Counted from the first letter of the stretch, positions 40,471 through 49,607 are shown. The stretch: 64,000 nucleotides of DNA from Umezawaea sp049997955 (GCA_049997955.1 JAEBDY010000002.1:372001-436000), one strand, 5' to 3'. Made by a program: numbers and translations. The notes: a model not told the origin generated them from the sequence alone.

Positions 40471-43400
40471 TCAGGCCTTCTCCAGGTACTCGGCCCGCTC
40501 CTCGTCCAGCAGGCCCGACACCAGCCCCGCGAGACCGGGGTGGGCGGCCAGGTCGGGATCGGCCTCGACCACCTGCTGGGCCTCCACCCGCGCCTCCCGG
40601 ATCAGGTCCTCGTCCTTCAGCAGCGACAGCATCTTCAGGCCCGAGCGGCTGCCGGACTGGGCGGCGCCGAGGATGTCGCCCTCGCGCCGCAGCTCCAGGT
40701 CGAGCTGGGCCAGCTCGAAGCCGTCCAACGTGGACTCGACCGCGCGCAGCCGTTCCATGGTCGACGTGCCGTCCGGCATCTCCGTGACCAGGAGGCACAG
40801 GCCGGGCGCGCTGCCCCGGCCGACCCGGCCGCGCAGCTGGTGCAGCTGGCTGACGCCGAACCGGTCCGCGTCCATGATCACCATGACGGTGGCGTTCGGG
40901 ACGTTCACGCCGACCTCGATGACCGTCGTGGCGACCAGCACCTTGGTCTCGTTGGCCGCGAACGACCGCATCACCGCGTCCTTCTCGTCCGCGGGCAGCC
41001 TGCCGTGCAGGATCTGGATCGCCATCCCCCGCAGCGGCCCTTCGGCCAACCGGTTCGCGACGTCCACGACGGCCAGCGGCGGCCGCCGGTCCGACGCGTC
41101 CTCCTTCGGCGGCTCGGCCCCCTCGTCGTCCGCCTCGCCGTCGCCGATGCGCGGGCACACCACGTACACCTGGTGCCCCTTGGCGACCTCCTCGTGGATC
41201 CGCTGCCACGCCCGCGACAGCCACTGGGGCTTCTCCGCCAACGGCACCAGGGACGTGCTGATCGGCGACCGCCCCTGCGGCAGCTCGCGCAGGGCCGACA
41301 CGGTCAGGTCGCCGTACACGGTCATCGCCACCGTGCGCGGGATCGGCGTGGCCGTCATCACCAGCACGTGCGGCGACGCGCCCTCCTGCGCCCGCCCCCG
41401 CAGCGCGTCCCGCTGCTCGACGCCGAACCGGTGCTGCTCGTCCACCACCACGAGCCCGAGGTCGGCGAACGTCACCTTGTCCTGGATCAGCGCGTGCGTG
41501 CCGACCACGATCCCGGCCTCGCCGGACACGATCTCCAACATCGCCTTCTTGCGCTGCGGCGCGTTCATCGACCCGGTCAACAACGTCAACCGCGTCGCGA
41601 ACTCGGCCCCGCCCAACTGCCCGGCCTGCGCGAGGTCGCCCAGCATCTCGTTCAACGACCGCGCGTGCTGCGCCGCGAGCACCTCGGTCGGCGCCAGCAT
41701 GGCGGCCTGCCGCCCGGAGTCGACGACCTGCAACATCGCCCTGAGGGCGACCATCGTGTTGTGCGTGACGACGAAGTGGTCAGTCACGTAGAGCTGGTCT
41801 CGATGAGCGATCGAGATGCACTGAACGGGCTTTCGCCCAATGAACTCGACCTCGCGGATCGCTCGGACAGGCTTGGCGTGCTTCTCCCCGACCTCGACCA
41901 AGTCGGCCTTCCGCTTCAGCCGGAAGGGTGCGAACTCGTTCGGCAGCCGGATGCTGACTTGGCGGTAAGTGTTCCCCATCTTCTGGACTTCGCGCACTCG
42001 GCCCGTGCCGCCTAGCGACTCCGCCAGCCACGAGACTTGCTCGGCCAGTCGAACCGAGGCCGAAAGGAAGCTCACGTCCGATCCAGCTCGACGATCAATG
42101 GTTCCGTGGGTGTCCAAAAGGCCTTGAAGCAGGGCCAGTCGATCTTTCACCGGCGCGTTCAGGTAGGGATCGGGGATGAACTTGTGGTGTGAGGAGTGGC
42201 CGTACACGCCGATGTCCCGCAAGGCGTTCAGCACCGGGTTCGTCCCGCGCCTACATCCCACGACGAACCAGTCGTACCGGTTGGCCCACTTCGGTTTGAC
42301 CAGGTGACACCCCGCGGGCAGCAGGGTCGTCAACTCCGTGATCAGCTCTGGATCCGCACTCGTGAAGCAGACACGGCCGTTCAGCAGACTGCCGTCGCCC
42401 AGCAGGAGGCCGAGCGCGTAGGGGTCGACCGGTCGTTCCTCGACGGAGTCCAGTTCCGGAGCAGCGATCGTCGGCAGGTGCCACTTGGACGCCCCGTTGG
42501 CGCTCAGGAGGTCGTCGCGGATCTCCCCCAGCGTCAGCACTTTCAGCGGGTTCCCGCGGTCACGGCGCACCGAGGTGTTGACCGCCCACAGGTGGTCGAG
42601 ATCCGATTCGACGGTCTTCCCGTCGGACAGCACCACCCGGTAGACGTCTCGTTCTCCCTGCGGGAAGACGCCGGTGATCACCGTTACCTCGCCGTCGGCC
42701 GCGATGACCTCGTCACCCTGCGCCAGATCACCCATTCGACGGAATCCGCCAGGCGTCAGGACGAGCGATTCGAGTGGCTGCGCCTTGCCCGACCCGACCT
42801 CCCCCTGCAGCAACCGGTTCATCGGGTGCGCGCCGGACAGGTCGTGGGCGATCTCCTCGCCGATCTCCCGCTGCCCGTTGGTGAGCGTGAACGGCAGCCG
42901 CGCGTCGAACGCGTCCAGGATCTCCCCCGGCCGCGGGGGGCAGGCGGGGGCGGGGCGGGCGCCCGCGGACTGCCTGCGCTGGGCCAGGGCGAGTTGGACG
43001 GCCATGGCCTCGTCCCACTTCAGCCGCTGCTGCGCCAGCGTGATCATCGCCCAGCTGTCCGGGCGGTGGATCGCGCGCAGCGCGTCCTCCAGCGGCATGA
43101 GGGACTTCGACGAGCGCAGCCGCGGCGGCAGCGGGTCGGAGTCCTCGGGGACGCCGTCCCACACGTCGAGGACCTGCTTGACGCAGTTGACGATGTTCCA
43201 CGACTGGATGCCCTGCGCGGCCGGGTAGACCGGGATGAACGCCTGGGCGAAGCGGTCGGCCGACGACTCCGGCGCCTCGTCCTTGAGGACCTCGAAGTCC
43301 GGGTGCGCGAGCTGGAGCTTGTTGTTGAAGCGGCCGACCTTGCCCGCGAACATCGCCTGCCTGCCGGGCAGCAGCTCGGTTTCGGCGACGTGCGCGGGCG

Positions 43401-43692
43401 CGCCGAAGAACACCAGCTGGAGCTCGTTCGCGCCGTCGGTGATGGTCGCCTCGAACATGTAGCCGCGCCGGTTCTTCATGGCGCGCTTCCTGCCCGTCTT
43501 GACCTTGGCCTGCACGGTCACGTGCTCGCCGAGTTCGAGGCTCGCGATCTCGGTCAGCTTCCCGCGCTCGTCGTACCGGCGCGGGTAGTGCCGCAGCAGG
43601 TCGCCGATCGTCAGCAGGCCGAGCCCGGCCTCCAGCGCGTCGGCGCTCTTCTTGCCGAGCACCGACACCAGCTTCTCGTCAAAGGTGGTCAT
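40471..43692 (-). CDS. recG: ATP-dependent DNA helicase RecG, interrupted by an intein
   Basis: 1073 codons from the ATG at 43692 (MTTFDEKLVSVLGKKSADAL); without the intein (342 residues) the product is 731 residues, the normal RecG length. The N-terminal wedge/OB domain has EHVTVQAKVKTGRKRAM. Helicase motifs follow: Walker A EVGSGK/T (split by the intein), VVVDEQHRFGVEQ, MTATPIPRT and LVATTVIEVGVNVPNATVMVI with QLRGRVGRG. RecG reverses stalled replication forks. It starts 14 bases after the DAK2 gene stop. Splicing is required for ATPase activity, since the intein sits between the invariant Lys and Thr of Walker A. Confidence 0.97.
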   Translation of the reverse strand: MTTFDEKLVSVLGKKSADALEAGLGLLTIGDLLRHYPRRYDERGKLTEIASLELGEHVTVQAKVKTGRKRAMKNRRGYMFEATITDGANELQLVFFGAPAHVAETELLPGRQAMFAGKVGRFNNKLQLAHPDFEVLKDEAPESSADRFAQAFIPVYPAAQGIQSWNIVNCVKQVLDVWDGVPEDSDPLPPRLRSSKSLMPLEDALRAIHRPDSWAMITLAQQRLKWDEAMAVQLALAQRRQSAGARPAPACPPRPGEILDAFDARLPFTLTNGQREIGEEIAHDLSGAHPMNRLLQGEVGSGKAQPLESLVLTPGGFRRMGDLAQGDEVIAADGEVTVITGVFPQGERDVYRVVLSDGKTVESDLDHLWAVNTSVRRDRGNPLKVLTLGEIRDDLLSANGASKWHLPTIAAPELDSVEERPVDPYALGLLLGDGSLLNGRVCFTSADPELITELTTLLPAGCHLVKPKWANRYDWFVVGCRRGTNPVLNALRDIGVYGHSSHHKFIPDPYLNAPVKDRLALLQGLLDTHGTIDRRAGSDVSFLSASVRLAEQVSWLAESLGGTGRVREVQKMGNTYRQVSIRLPNEFAPFRLKRKADLVEVGEKHAKPVRAIREVEFIGRKPVQCISIAHRDQLYVTDHFVVTHNTMVALRAMLQVVDSGRQAAMLAPTEVLAAQHARSLNEMLGDLAQAGQLGGAEFATRLTLLTGSMNAPQRKKAMLEIVSGEAGIVVGTHALIQDKVTFADLGLVVVDEQHRFGVEQRDALRGRAQEGASPHVLVMTATPIPRTVAMTVYGDLTVSALRELPQGRSPISTSLVPLAEKPQWLSRAWQRIHEEVAKGHQVYVVCPRIGDGEADDEGAEPPKEDASDRRPPLAVVDVANRLAEGPLRGMAIQILHGRLPADEKDAVMRSFAANETKVLVATTVIEVGVNVPNATVMVIMDADRFGVSQLHQLRGRVGRGSAPGLCLLVTEMPDGTSTMERLRAVESTLDGFELAQLDLELRREGDILGAAQSGSRSGLKMLSLLKDEDLIREARVEAQQVVEADPDLAAHPGLAGLVSGLLDEERAEYLEKA
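41758..42783 (-). mobile_element. Class 3 intein with LAGLIDADG endonuclease in RecG Walker A
   Basis: 342 residues, in frame, between GSGK and TMVALRAML. The first residue is Ala (AQPLESLVL), not Cys or Ser. Block B is DLDHLW with His64 and Trp66. Block F is VQCISIA with Cys322. The C-terminus is FVVTHN followed by Thr+1. Trp, Cys and Thr at these positions are the WCT signature of class 3 inteins, which start splicing from the block F Cys. The middle has two LAGLIDADG motifs, YALGLLLGDGSL (Asp130) and LLQGLLDTHGTID (Asp224), so the homing endonuclease looks intact. Boundaries are exact from the codons. Confidence 0.93.
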
Positions 43693-43706
43693 CGCCGCCC
43701 ATTCAA

Positions 43707-45329
43707 CTACTCGACACCGACAAAGATGATCGCGTCCGGCTGACCGCCGGCGTAGACGGTCAGCTCCACCTCGGGGTGGCTCAGCCGGAGGTGGCCCTCC
43801 AGCAGGTCGGAGAGGTCCGGCGGGGCGTCGGCACCGAGGACGGCCGTCACCAGTTCGCCCCCGCCGCCGAGCATCCGGTCGACCAGCCTGCACGCGAGGT
43901 CGCCGACGGCGTCCGCGTCGGCCGGGCCGGGTTCGATCAGGACGACCTCGCCGTCGAGCATGCCGAGGAGGTCGCCCGTGCACACGCGGCCGACCCAGGT
44001 GATGCCCTCGCGGTCCGACACCGCCAGCTCGCCGCGGCGGGTGGCCGCGGCGGCCTCGGCCATGGCGACCACGTCGTCGCCCGCCCGGCGGGACGGGTCG
44101 TGCACGGCGATGGCGGCGAGCACCTGCACCGGGGACAGGGTCGGCACGACCACGACGTCCTGGCCGGCGGTGACGGCCTGGGTGACGGCTTCGGCGAGGT
44201 GGTCGTCGAAGCCGGAGGTGCCGGGCAGGACGGTCACGTGGCGGGCGCGGGTGCTGACGAGCACGGCCAGCAGGTCGGCCGGGGTGGGGGCCTCCACGGT
44301 GGCCAGGTCGACCACGACGGCCCCTTCGGCGCGGAACAGCTCGACCGCGCCCTCGCCGCTGACCAGCACGACGACCGCCCGGTCGCGCACGAAGCGGGAC
44401 GCCTGCGCGGCGATCTGGTCGGCGAACCTGGCGACGGTGATGCGGTGCGGGCGGCCGACGCCGATGCCCGCCTCGACGGCCGCGCCGATGTCGTTGCAGT
44501 GCACGTGGACGGTCCACAGCTCGGCGCCGTCGCCGACCACGGACACGCAGTCGCCGAGGCCGCCGAGCGCGGCGCGCAGCCCGTCGGCGCCCGCCTCGGT
44601 CGTGCCGTCGAGCAGGTACATGACCTCGTACTCGAACTCGGTGGACCCGCCTTCCCGGCCGGTCGTCAGCGATTCAGGGGTTCGCGGCAGCACCGGGACG
44701 TCGTGGGTCTCCTCCTCGCGGCCGGTGATGACGGACGCGAGTGTGTCCAAGAGCACCAGCAGTCCCCGGCCGCCCGCGTCGACGACCCCGGCCTTGGCGA
44801 GGACGGCCAGTTGGCGGGGGGTGTCGGCGAGCGCGGCGGCCCCGGCCTTGGCGGCGGAGGTGATCACGTGCTCCAGGTCGTCCGGCCCGTCGCCCGCGGC
44901 TTCGGCGGCGGCGTGCAGGACGGACAGGACCGTGCCCGCGACGGGTTGGGACACCGCGGCGGTGGCGAGTTCGTCCGCCCGGTGCAGCGCCTGCCGCAGC
45001 GCGCCGCCGGTCATCGTGGACGCCCCCTGGACGGTCTCCGCGAGCCCGCGCAGCACCTGGGACAGGATCACCCCGGAGTTGCCGCGCGCACCCGCCAGCG
45101 CGCCCTTGGCCAGCGCCGCGAGGGACGTGCCCGCCGCGTCGCGGGCCTCGGCGGGCGCCCGCAGCAGGGCGTCCAGCGCCGACCTCATGGTCTGCAGCAG
45201 GTTCGTGCCGGTGTCGCCGTCGGGGACCGGGTACACGTTGATGCGGTCGATCGCCTCGCGGTTCGCGTCCAGGGACCGCACACAGGCGTCCGCCCATTGA
45301 CGCACCGCACCAGCATCGAGGACCTGCAT
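43707..45329 (-). CDS. DAK2-domain (DhaL/FakA-like) protein
   Basis: 540 residues from the ATG at 45329 (MQVLDAGAVRQWADAC). The DhaL nucleotide-binding domain occupies the first ~210 residues with VYPVPDGDTGTNLLQTMRSAL and the GARGNSGVILSQVLRGL motif. A middle linker (about 215-260) leads to the FakA-type C-terminal domain. The M. tuberculosis neighbour of recG (Rv2974c) is of this type. Family members in firmicutes (FakA) phosphorylate fatty acids bound to FakB (DegV); a DegV partner is not in the window. Confidence 0.85.
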   Translation of the reverse strand: MQVLDAGAVRQWADACVRSLDANREAIDRINVYPVPDGDTGTNLLQTMRSALDALLRAPAEARDAAGTSLAALAKGALAGARGNSGVILSQVLRGLAETVQGASTMTGGALRQALHRADELATAAVSQPVAGTVLSVLHAAAEAAGDGPDDLEHVITSAAKAGAAALADTPRQLAVLAKAGVVDAGGRGLLVLLDTLASVITGREEETHDVPVLPRTPESLTTGREGGSTEFEYEVMYLLDGTTEAGADGLRAALGGLGDCVSVVGDGAELWTVHVHCNDIGAAVEAGIGVGRPHRITVARFADQIAAQASRFVRDRAVVVLVSGEGAVELFRAEGAVVVDLATVEAPTPADLLAVLVSTRARHVTVLPGTSGFDDHLAEAVTQAVTAGQDVVVVPTLSPVQVLAAIAVHDPSRRAGDDVVAMAEAAAATRRGELAVSDREGITWVGRVCTGDLLGMLDGEVVLIEPGPADADAVGDLACRLVDRMLGGGGELVTAVLGADAPPDLSDLLEGHLRLSHPEVELTVYAGGQPDAIIFVGVE

Positions 45330-45490
45330 GGCGGGAGCGTATCCACCCGCGTCGGCAGCACCCCAGTTTGGTCGTGGCACCGCACACCGGTTACCCTCAT
45401 CGGTGTTGCCATGCCCGGCTGAGGCTTGTGCACGCTTGCGCGCCCGCCGGGGCGTGAGTACGAAATGAGCAACCCTAAGGAGTGGCTGAC

Positions 45491-45682
45491 GTGGCTGCCG
45501 TGTGCGACGTCTGTAACAAGGGGCCGGGCTTCGGCCATTCTGTCTCGCACTCACACCGGAAGACGAACCGCCGGTGGAACCCGAACATCCAGTCCGTGCG
45601 CGCGAAGGTTTCCTCCTCGCAGCGCCAGCGGCTGAACGTGTGCACCTCCTGCATCAAGGCGGGCAAGGTTGTGCGCGGCTGA
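45491..45682 (+). CDS. rpmB: 50S ribosomal protein L28 (cysteine-containing form)
   Basis: 63 residues. The GTG at 45491 lies eight bases after AAGGAG (45477-45482) and gives the family start AAVCDVCNKGPGFGHSVSHS; an earlier GTG at 45482 overlaps the ribosome site and is unlikely. CDVC and CTSC form the zinc site, so this is the C+ form that some actinobacteria replace when zinc is low. It is divergent from the DAK2 gene and closed by a strong hairpin. Confidence 0.96.
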   Translation: MAAVCDVCNKGPGFGHSVSHSHRKTNRRWNPNIQSVRAKVSSSQRQRLNVCTSCIKAGKVVRG

Positions 45683-45691
45683 TCTTCGGCT

Positions 45692-46909
45692 CTAACGACG
45701 AAGGCCCGGACGCCACGGCGTCCGGGCCTTCGTCGTTTCCGGCTTCGGTGAGGCGCTCAGGACGAGCGTGACCAGTCCGGCCAGGAGCGCGCCCGCGCCG
45801 CCGATCGCGAACGCCCAGCGCGGCCCCAGCGCGCCGACCACGCCCGCCGCGACGACCGTGCCGGTGAGGTTCGCCCCGACGACCAGCGAGCTCGCCGCGG
45901 CGAACACCCTGCCCCGCAGCGCGTCCGGCGTGCGCAGCCTGATCAGGCCCTGCTGCGCCACGCCCTGCACGCCGTTCGCGCCGCCGCCGATCAGCCAGCC
46001 GACGGCCGTCGTGGCCACCGCGGGGAACGCGGCGGGCAGGCACACGGCCAGTCCGATCACGCACCCCCCGAAACCCAGCGCCAGCACCAGACCGCGCTCG
46101 GACGTCGCCCGACCCGCCAGCCGGGCGCCGATCAGCACGCCGATCACCCAGCACGACTGGAGCAGGCCCATCGTGATCTCGTTCCCGTGCAGGACGTCCA
46201 CGACGTAGAACGGGTCGGCCACGTTGATCAGGACCACACAGCCGATCGCGAACGCCATCCCGCCGACCGCGACCAGCAGCACGCGGTCCGTCCGCACGAA
46301 GGCCAGTCCCGCCATCGCGTCCGACCGGACCGGCGCGTGCTCGTCGGGGTCGCCGCGCGGATCCCGTTCGGCCCGCACCAGTACCAGCAGCAGCGCCTCG
46401 ACCAGGAACGTGCCCGCGTCCACGAGCAGCGCGCTCCGGAACCCCACCCAGGCGATCAGCAGCGCCCCGCCCGCCGACCCGGCAAGCATCCCGATCGTCC
46501 GCCCGGTCGCCAGCCACGAGTAGCCGCGCGTCGCGGCGTCCTCACCCGCGATCTTCGGCACCAGCGACGACGCCGCCGGGTTCGCCACCGCCTGCCCGCA
46601 GCCCTGCACCACCAGCAGTCCCAGCACGACCGGCAGGTGGTCCAGGAACGCCCCGATCCCGACCAGCGCCACGCCCTGGAGCACCAGCGCCCCGATCAGC
46701 AGCCTCCGGTTGCGCAGCCGGTCCACCAGCAGTCCCGCCAGCGGCGCCCCCAGCGCCACCGGGACCATGCTCGCCACCAGCACACCGGACACCGCGAGCG
46801 GGCCGATCCGCTGGGCGTGCAGGAGCAGCACGATGAGCGAGACCGCGTTGCCGAACGCCGACACCGCCGCTCCGCCGCAAACCAGCAGCAGATCCCGTTT
46901 CCCCCGCAC
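45692..46909 (-). CDS. Major facilitator superfamily transporter
   Basis: 405 residues from the GTG at 46909 (RGKRDLLLVCGGAAVSAFGNAV). The long open frame upstream to 47380 is read through non-coding and ung sequence. About 12 membrane segments are visible, with the MFS loop signature GLLVDRLRNRRLLIGALVLQG between segments 2 and 3 and a long central loop (RAERDPRGDPDEH). It resembles the drug-efflux MFS3/enterobactin-exporter-like group; substrate unknown. It is monocistronic. Confidence 0.85.
   Translation of the reverse strand: MRGKRDLLLVCGGAAVSAFGNAVSLIVLLLHAQRIGPLAVSGVLVASMVPVALGAPLAGLLVDRLRNRRLLIGALVLQGVALVGIGAFLDHLPVVLGLLVVQGCGQAVANPAASSLVPKIAGEDAATRGYSWLATGRTIGMLAGSAGGALLIAWVGFRSALLVDAGTFLVEALLLVLVRAERDPRGDPDEHAPVRSDAMAGLAFVRTDRVLLVAVGGMAFAIGCVVLINVADPFYVVDVLHGNEITMGLLQSCWVIGVLIGARLAGRATSERGLVLALGFGGCVIGLAVCLPAAFPAVATTAVGWLIGGGANGVQGVAQQGLIRLRTPDALRGRVFAAASSLVVGANLTGTVVAAGVVGALGPRWAFAIGGAGALLAGLVTLVLSASPKPETTKARTPWRPGLRR
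45694..45737. terminator. Perfect 20-bp hairpin between rpmB and the MFS gene
   Basis: 45694-45713 (AACGACGAAGGCCCGGACGC) is exactly complementary to 45718-45737, with the loop cacg. It starts 11 bases after rpmB and overlaps the stop codon of the convergent MFS gene. A/T bases at both stem ends make it work as a terminator in either direction. Confidence 0.9.
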
Positions 46910-46994
46910 CGCACCGACGTTATCGGCCGGGTTCGCGAGACGTCCCCCGTTCGACCGAGCAGCGGACGAGCTCCGCAGGTCACCACGGCGAAGG

Positions 46995-47025
46995 GCCGCC
47001 CGACGAAGAGGTCTCGTCGGGCGGC
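46995..47025 (-). terminator. 12-bp hairpin downstream of ung
   Basis: GCCGCCCGACGA (46995-47006) pairs exactly with 47014-47025 with a seven-base loop. It begins 27 bases after the ung stop in the direction of transcription and is followed on that strand by CCTTCG. Confidence 0.7.
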
Positions 47026-47052
47026 TCGGCTCTGCTCGCGAACAGCGGGCGG

Positions 47053-47730
47053 CTAGGGCAGCTTCCAGTCGATCGGCTTGGCGCCCTGCCCGGCCAGCAG
47101 CTCGTTGGCCTTGCTGAACGGCTTGGAGCCGAAGAACCCGCCGTGCGCCGACAGCGGGCTCGGGTGGGCGGACTCGATGCACGGCACCGGGTCGAGCATC
47201 GGGCGGAGGTTGCGGGCCGCGCGGCCCCACAGGATCGCGACCATGGGCTCTTCGCGGGCCGCCAGGGCGCGGATGGCCTGCTCGGTGATCTTCTCCCAGC
47301 CCTTGCCCTGGTGGGAGTTCGAGGCGCCGGGACGGACCGTCAGGCACCTGTTGAGCAGCAGCACGCCCTGCTCGGTCCACGGCGTGAGGTCGCCGTTGGA
47401 CGGCGTGGGGTAGCCGAGGTCCTCGACGTACTCCTTGTAGATGTTGATCAGGCTCTTGGGGATCGGGCGGGTTTCCGGGGACACCGAGAAGCTCAGGCCG
47501 ACGGCGTGGCCCGGTGTCGGGTACGGGTCCTGGCCGACGATGAGGGCGCGCACCTCGTGGAAGGGCTGCTGGAACGCGCGCAGCACGTTCTCGCCTGCTG
47601 GGAGGTACGTGTGGCCCGCGGCGACTTCGGCACGCAGGAACTCGCCCATTGCGGCGATGCTGTCGGAAACGGGGGCGAGTGCTTCAGCCCATCCGGTTTC
47701 CACGATCTCGTTCAAGGGACGTCCAGGCAC
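47053..47730 (-). CDS. ung: Uracil-DNA glycosylase, family 1
   Basis: 225 residues from the GTG at 47730 (PGRPLNEIVETGWAEAL), the normal size. The water-activating loop GQDPYPTPGHAVGLSFS contains the catalytic Asp, and the Leu-intercalation loop HPSPLSAHGGF contains the catalytic His. The uracil-recognition Asn is in LLLNRCLTVRPG. It removes uracil from DNA. It begins 16 bases after the carbonic anhydrase-like gene, so it is probably co-transcribed with it. Confidence 0.97.
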   Translation of the reverse strand: MPGRPLNEIVETGWAEALAPVSDSIAAMGEFLRAEVAAGHTYLPAGENVLRAFQQPFHEVRALIVGQDPYPTPGHAVGLSFSVSPETRPIPKSLINIYKEYVEDLGYPTPSNGDLTPWTEQGVLLLNRCLTVRPGASNSHQGKGWEKITEQAIRALAAREEPMVAILWGRAARNLRPMLDPVPCIESAHPSPLSAHGGFFGSKPFSKANELLAGQGAKPIDWKLP

Positions 47731-47746
47731 AGCGCGTGACCCTATC

Positions 47747-48268
47747 TCAGTCGAGCCTGCGGAGTTCCTTGCGGTACAAGGCGATGTTCGCGACGTACCG
47801 GTCCACCGCGAACTGCCAGGCACGTTCCGGCACGACGTGCCCCGGCCGCACCTTCGCGGGCACCCCGAGCGCCATGGACCGCGCGGGCACGTGGCCTCCG
47901 AACGACACCACGGCCCCGGCGCCGACGATCGCGCCCTCCTCGACCACGGCTCCGTTCAGCACGACCGACCCGGACGCGATCAGGCAGCGGTCCGCGATGG
48001 TCGCGCCCTCGATGTGGACGTTGTGCCCGATGACGCACTCCTCGCCGATCTGCGCGGGGTGCACCTCGGTGCAGTGGATGACCGTCCCGTCCTGCACGCT
48101 GGTGCGCGCACCGATCTCGATGCGCCCGTAGTCGCCGCGCAGCACCGCCTGCGGCCACACGGACGCGAACGCCGCGATCCTCACGTCGCCGATCACGGTG
48201 GCGTCGGGGTGCACGTACGCCTCCGGGTGGATCTCGGGTTCGTGCGAGCCCAACGCGTAGATCGCCAC
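47747..48268 (-). CDS. Gamma-class carbonic anhydrase-like protein
   Basis: 173 residues from the GTG at 48268, eight bases after GAGGAGG (48277-48283). It is a left-handed beta-helix with hexapeptide repeats: EAYVHPDATVIGDVRI, GDYGRIEIGARTSVQDG. The metal His residues are in VIHCTEVH and IGHNVHIEGA. Family members (Cam, CaiE, PaaY, YrdA) bind zinc or iron in trimers; activity towards CO2 is not certain in this branch. It overlaps no gene but its ribosome site lies at the end of the upstream membrane protein gene. Confidence 0.88.
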   Translation of the reverse strand: MAIYALGSHEPEIHPEAYVHPDATVIGDVRIAAFASVWPQAVLRGDYGRIEIGARTSVQDGTVIHCTEVHPAQIGEECVIGHNVHIEGATIADRCLIASGSVVLNGAVVEEGAIVGAGAVVSFGGHVPARSMALGVPAKVRPGHVVPERAWQFAVDRYVANIALYRKELRRLD

Positions 48269-48281
48269 GACCACGTCCTCC

Positions 48282-49187
48282 TCAGTGCCGTCGGCCCACG
48301 TGGCGGATGCGCACTCCGCGCAGGAGGACCGGGTTCGACCACCCATGACCGTAGAGCACGCCGTCCACGGCGTCGCCCGCCTCGTTCTCGTCCAGCACGG
48401 CGGACCCGCGCGCCACGCCCAGCAACGCGCTGTGCGGCCCCTCCGGCACCCCCGACAGCGCGCGCGGCAGGTACTGCCGGGCCACCACGTGCCCGTCGCT
48501 GGGCCGCACCACGACCCAGGGGGTGTGCGCCCCGACCGGCGCGGGCACCAGCCGAACGGGAATCCACTGTGGACCGGAAGCCAGCAGCGCCCGCGCACGA
48601 CGGGCGTACAACCGTTGCCACCACTGGGCCAACGGCGGCGCGGTCGGCGGTTCCGGCGGCGCGGCGTAATCGGGGTCGACGAGCACGGAAACGTCCACAG
48701 GATGCTTCTGCCGCAACGCGACGGCCTCCTCCCCCGCAACCCGCAACAGGGGCGGGTGCGCGGAAACCAGCTCGGCCGCGAACGGAATGCCATCAGCCCG
48801 GAGTTGCACCGGCGCGTCCCCGCAGGCGACCCGGAACACCTGCCGCACCTCACCACCACGAGCGGAGGCCAACGCGACAACAGGCACGACACGGGGCACC
48901 CGAGCCGACGAGACCCACCGGACCTGCGCCCAAACCGGCTCGGCGGAGGTCGACGCGCCATCGTCAACAGCGACGTGCCGACCCGGCGGCGCCTCGAAGC
49001 GAGGCCGGGCGATCTGGAAGAACAGCACACCGAAGACGACACCGGCGAGCAGCACGAGCCAAGCAGCACCGGTGGCGAACCAGGTCAACGAACCGACCAC
49101 CAGGGGCAACACCAAAGCCCACCCGGTCTCCCACCCACGCCGCAACGTGCGCTCGCTCAACACCAGCGGTCGATGCGGCCACTCCAC
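48282..49187 (-). CDS. Hypothetical membrane protein
   Basis: 301 residues from the GTG at 49187 (EWPHRPLVLSERTLRRG), preceded by GGGGGAG. Two membrane segments close together near the N-terminus (about 22-65, WALVLPLVVGSLTWF and AWLVLLAGVVFGVLFF) are followed by a cytoplasmic, Pro/Ala-rich soluble part of about 230 residues. I do not recognise the family. It is 13 bases upstream of the carbonic anhydrase-like gene and probably the first gene of a three-gene operon with ung. Confidence 0.6.
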   Translation of the reverse strand: MEWPHRPLVLSERTLRRGWETGWALVLPLVVGSLTWFATGAAWLVLLAGVVFGVLFFQIARPRFEAPPGRHVAVDDGASTSAEPVWAQVRWVSSARVPRVVPVVALASARGGEVRQVFRVACGDAPVQLRADGIPFAAELVSAHPPLLRVAGEEAVALRQKHPVDVSVLVDPDYAAPPEPPTAPPLAQWWQRLYARRARALLASGPQWIPVRLVPAPVGAHTPWVVVRPSDGHVVARQYLPRALSGVPEGPHSALLGVARGSAVLDENEAGDAVDGVLYGHGWSNPVLLRGVRIRHVGRRH

Positions 49188-49356
49188 CGGCTCTCCCCCC
49201 GAAGATCGAAACCCCAAGGTACCGCCCAACGGACCCGAGGACGGAGAGCTGACCGGGTGGTCACTTCGAGGGATGTGACGAAGCGGGAACGGTGGGACCG
49301 GGAACGGCGCGACGGAGCGGCGGAGCGGCGCGAGTAGCGAGAACGAGAGCAGGGCA

Positions 49357-49396
49357 CGGCGAGGCGGAGCGAGGAACGGCGAGGCGGAGCGAGGAA
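49357..49396 (+). repeat. Two exact tandem copies of a 20-bp purine-rich unit
   Basis: CGGCGAGGCGGAGCGAGGAA occurs at 49357-49376 and again at 49377-49396. The preceding bases (GGAGCGGCGGAGCGGCG) are imperfect repeats of the same theme. This looks like slippage in non-coding DNA upstream of the membrane protein gene. Confidence 0.85.
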
Positions 49397-49501
49397 GCAG
49401 GACTCACGCACGCCGGCCCATCGCAGCAAAGCGGATACACGCACCCCGACCCACCACAGCCAGGCGAAAGCACGCACCCCGAGGGAGCCCAGACCCCTCC
49501 C

Positions 49502-49607
49502 TGCCCCCGATCCCCAGCGCCCTCATGTCCGTCCGCTACGGGTCAAGGCATCTTTCCCGCCTTGACGCGGCGCGGACGGACATGAAGACAATCGCGCAAC
49601 GGGGACA
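49502..49607 (-). repeat. Dispersed structured palindromic element, copy 3 (reverse orientation)
   Basis: Read on the - strand it matches copy 1. The core is 49542-49549 with 49559-49566, and the loop reads ATCTTTCCC on the + strand. The inner arms CATGTCCGTCCGC (49524-49536) pair with 49572-49584; the arm differs from copies 1 and 4 at one position and the partner arm changes with it. The outer stem is 49502-49509 with 49600-49607 (8 bp with one G.U). It lies 388 bases after the GNAT stop. Confidence 0.9.

Noticed and set aside
41758..42783. Interpreting the extra recG sequence as an assembly artefact or insertion mutation
   Set aside because: It is exactly in frame, has all intein blocks and splice-junction residues, and removal restores the normal RecG length and Walker A.
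45482..45490. GTG at 45482 as rpmB start
   Set aside because: It overlaps the AAGGAG ribosome site; the GTG at 45491 has ideal spacing and gives the usual L28 N-terminus.
46910..47380. N-terminal extension of the MFS protein to 47380
   Set aside because: It overlaps ung coding sequence and the ung terminator; the MFS fold begins at 46909 with a normal length.
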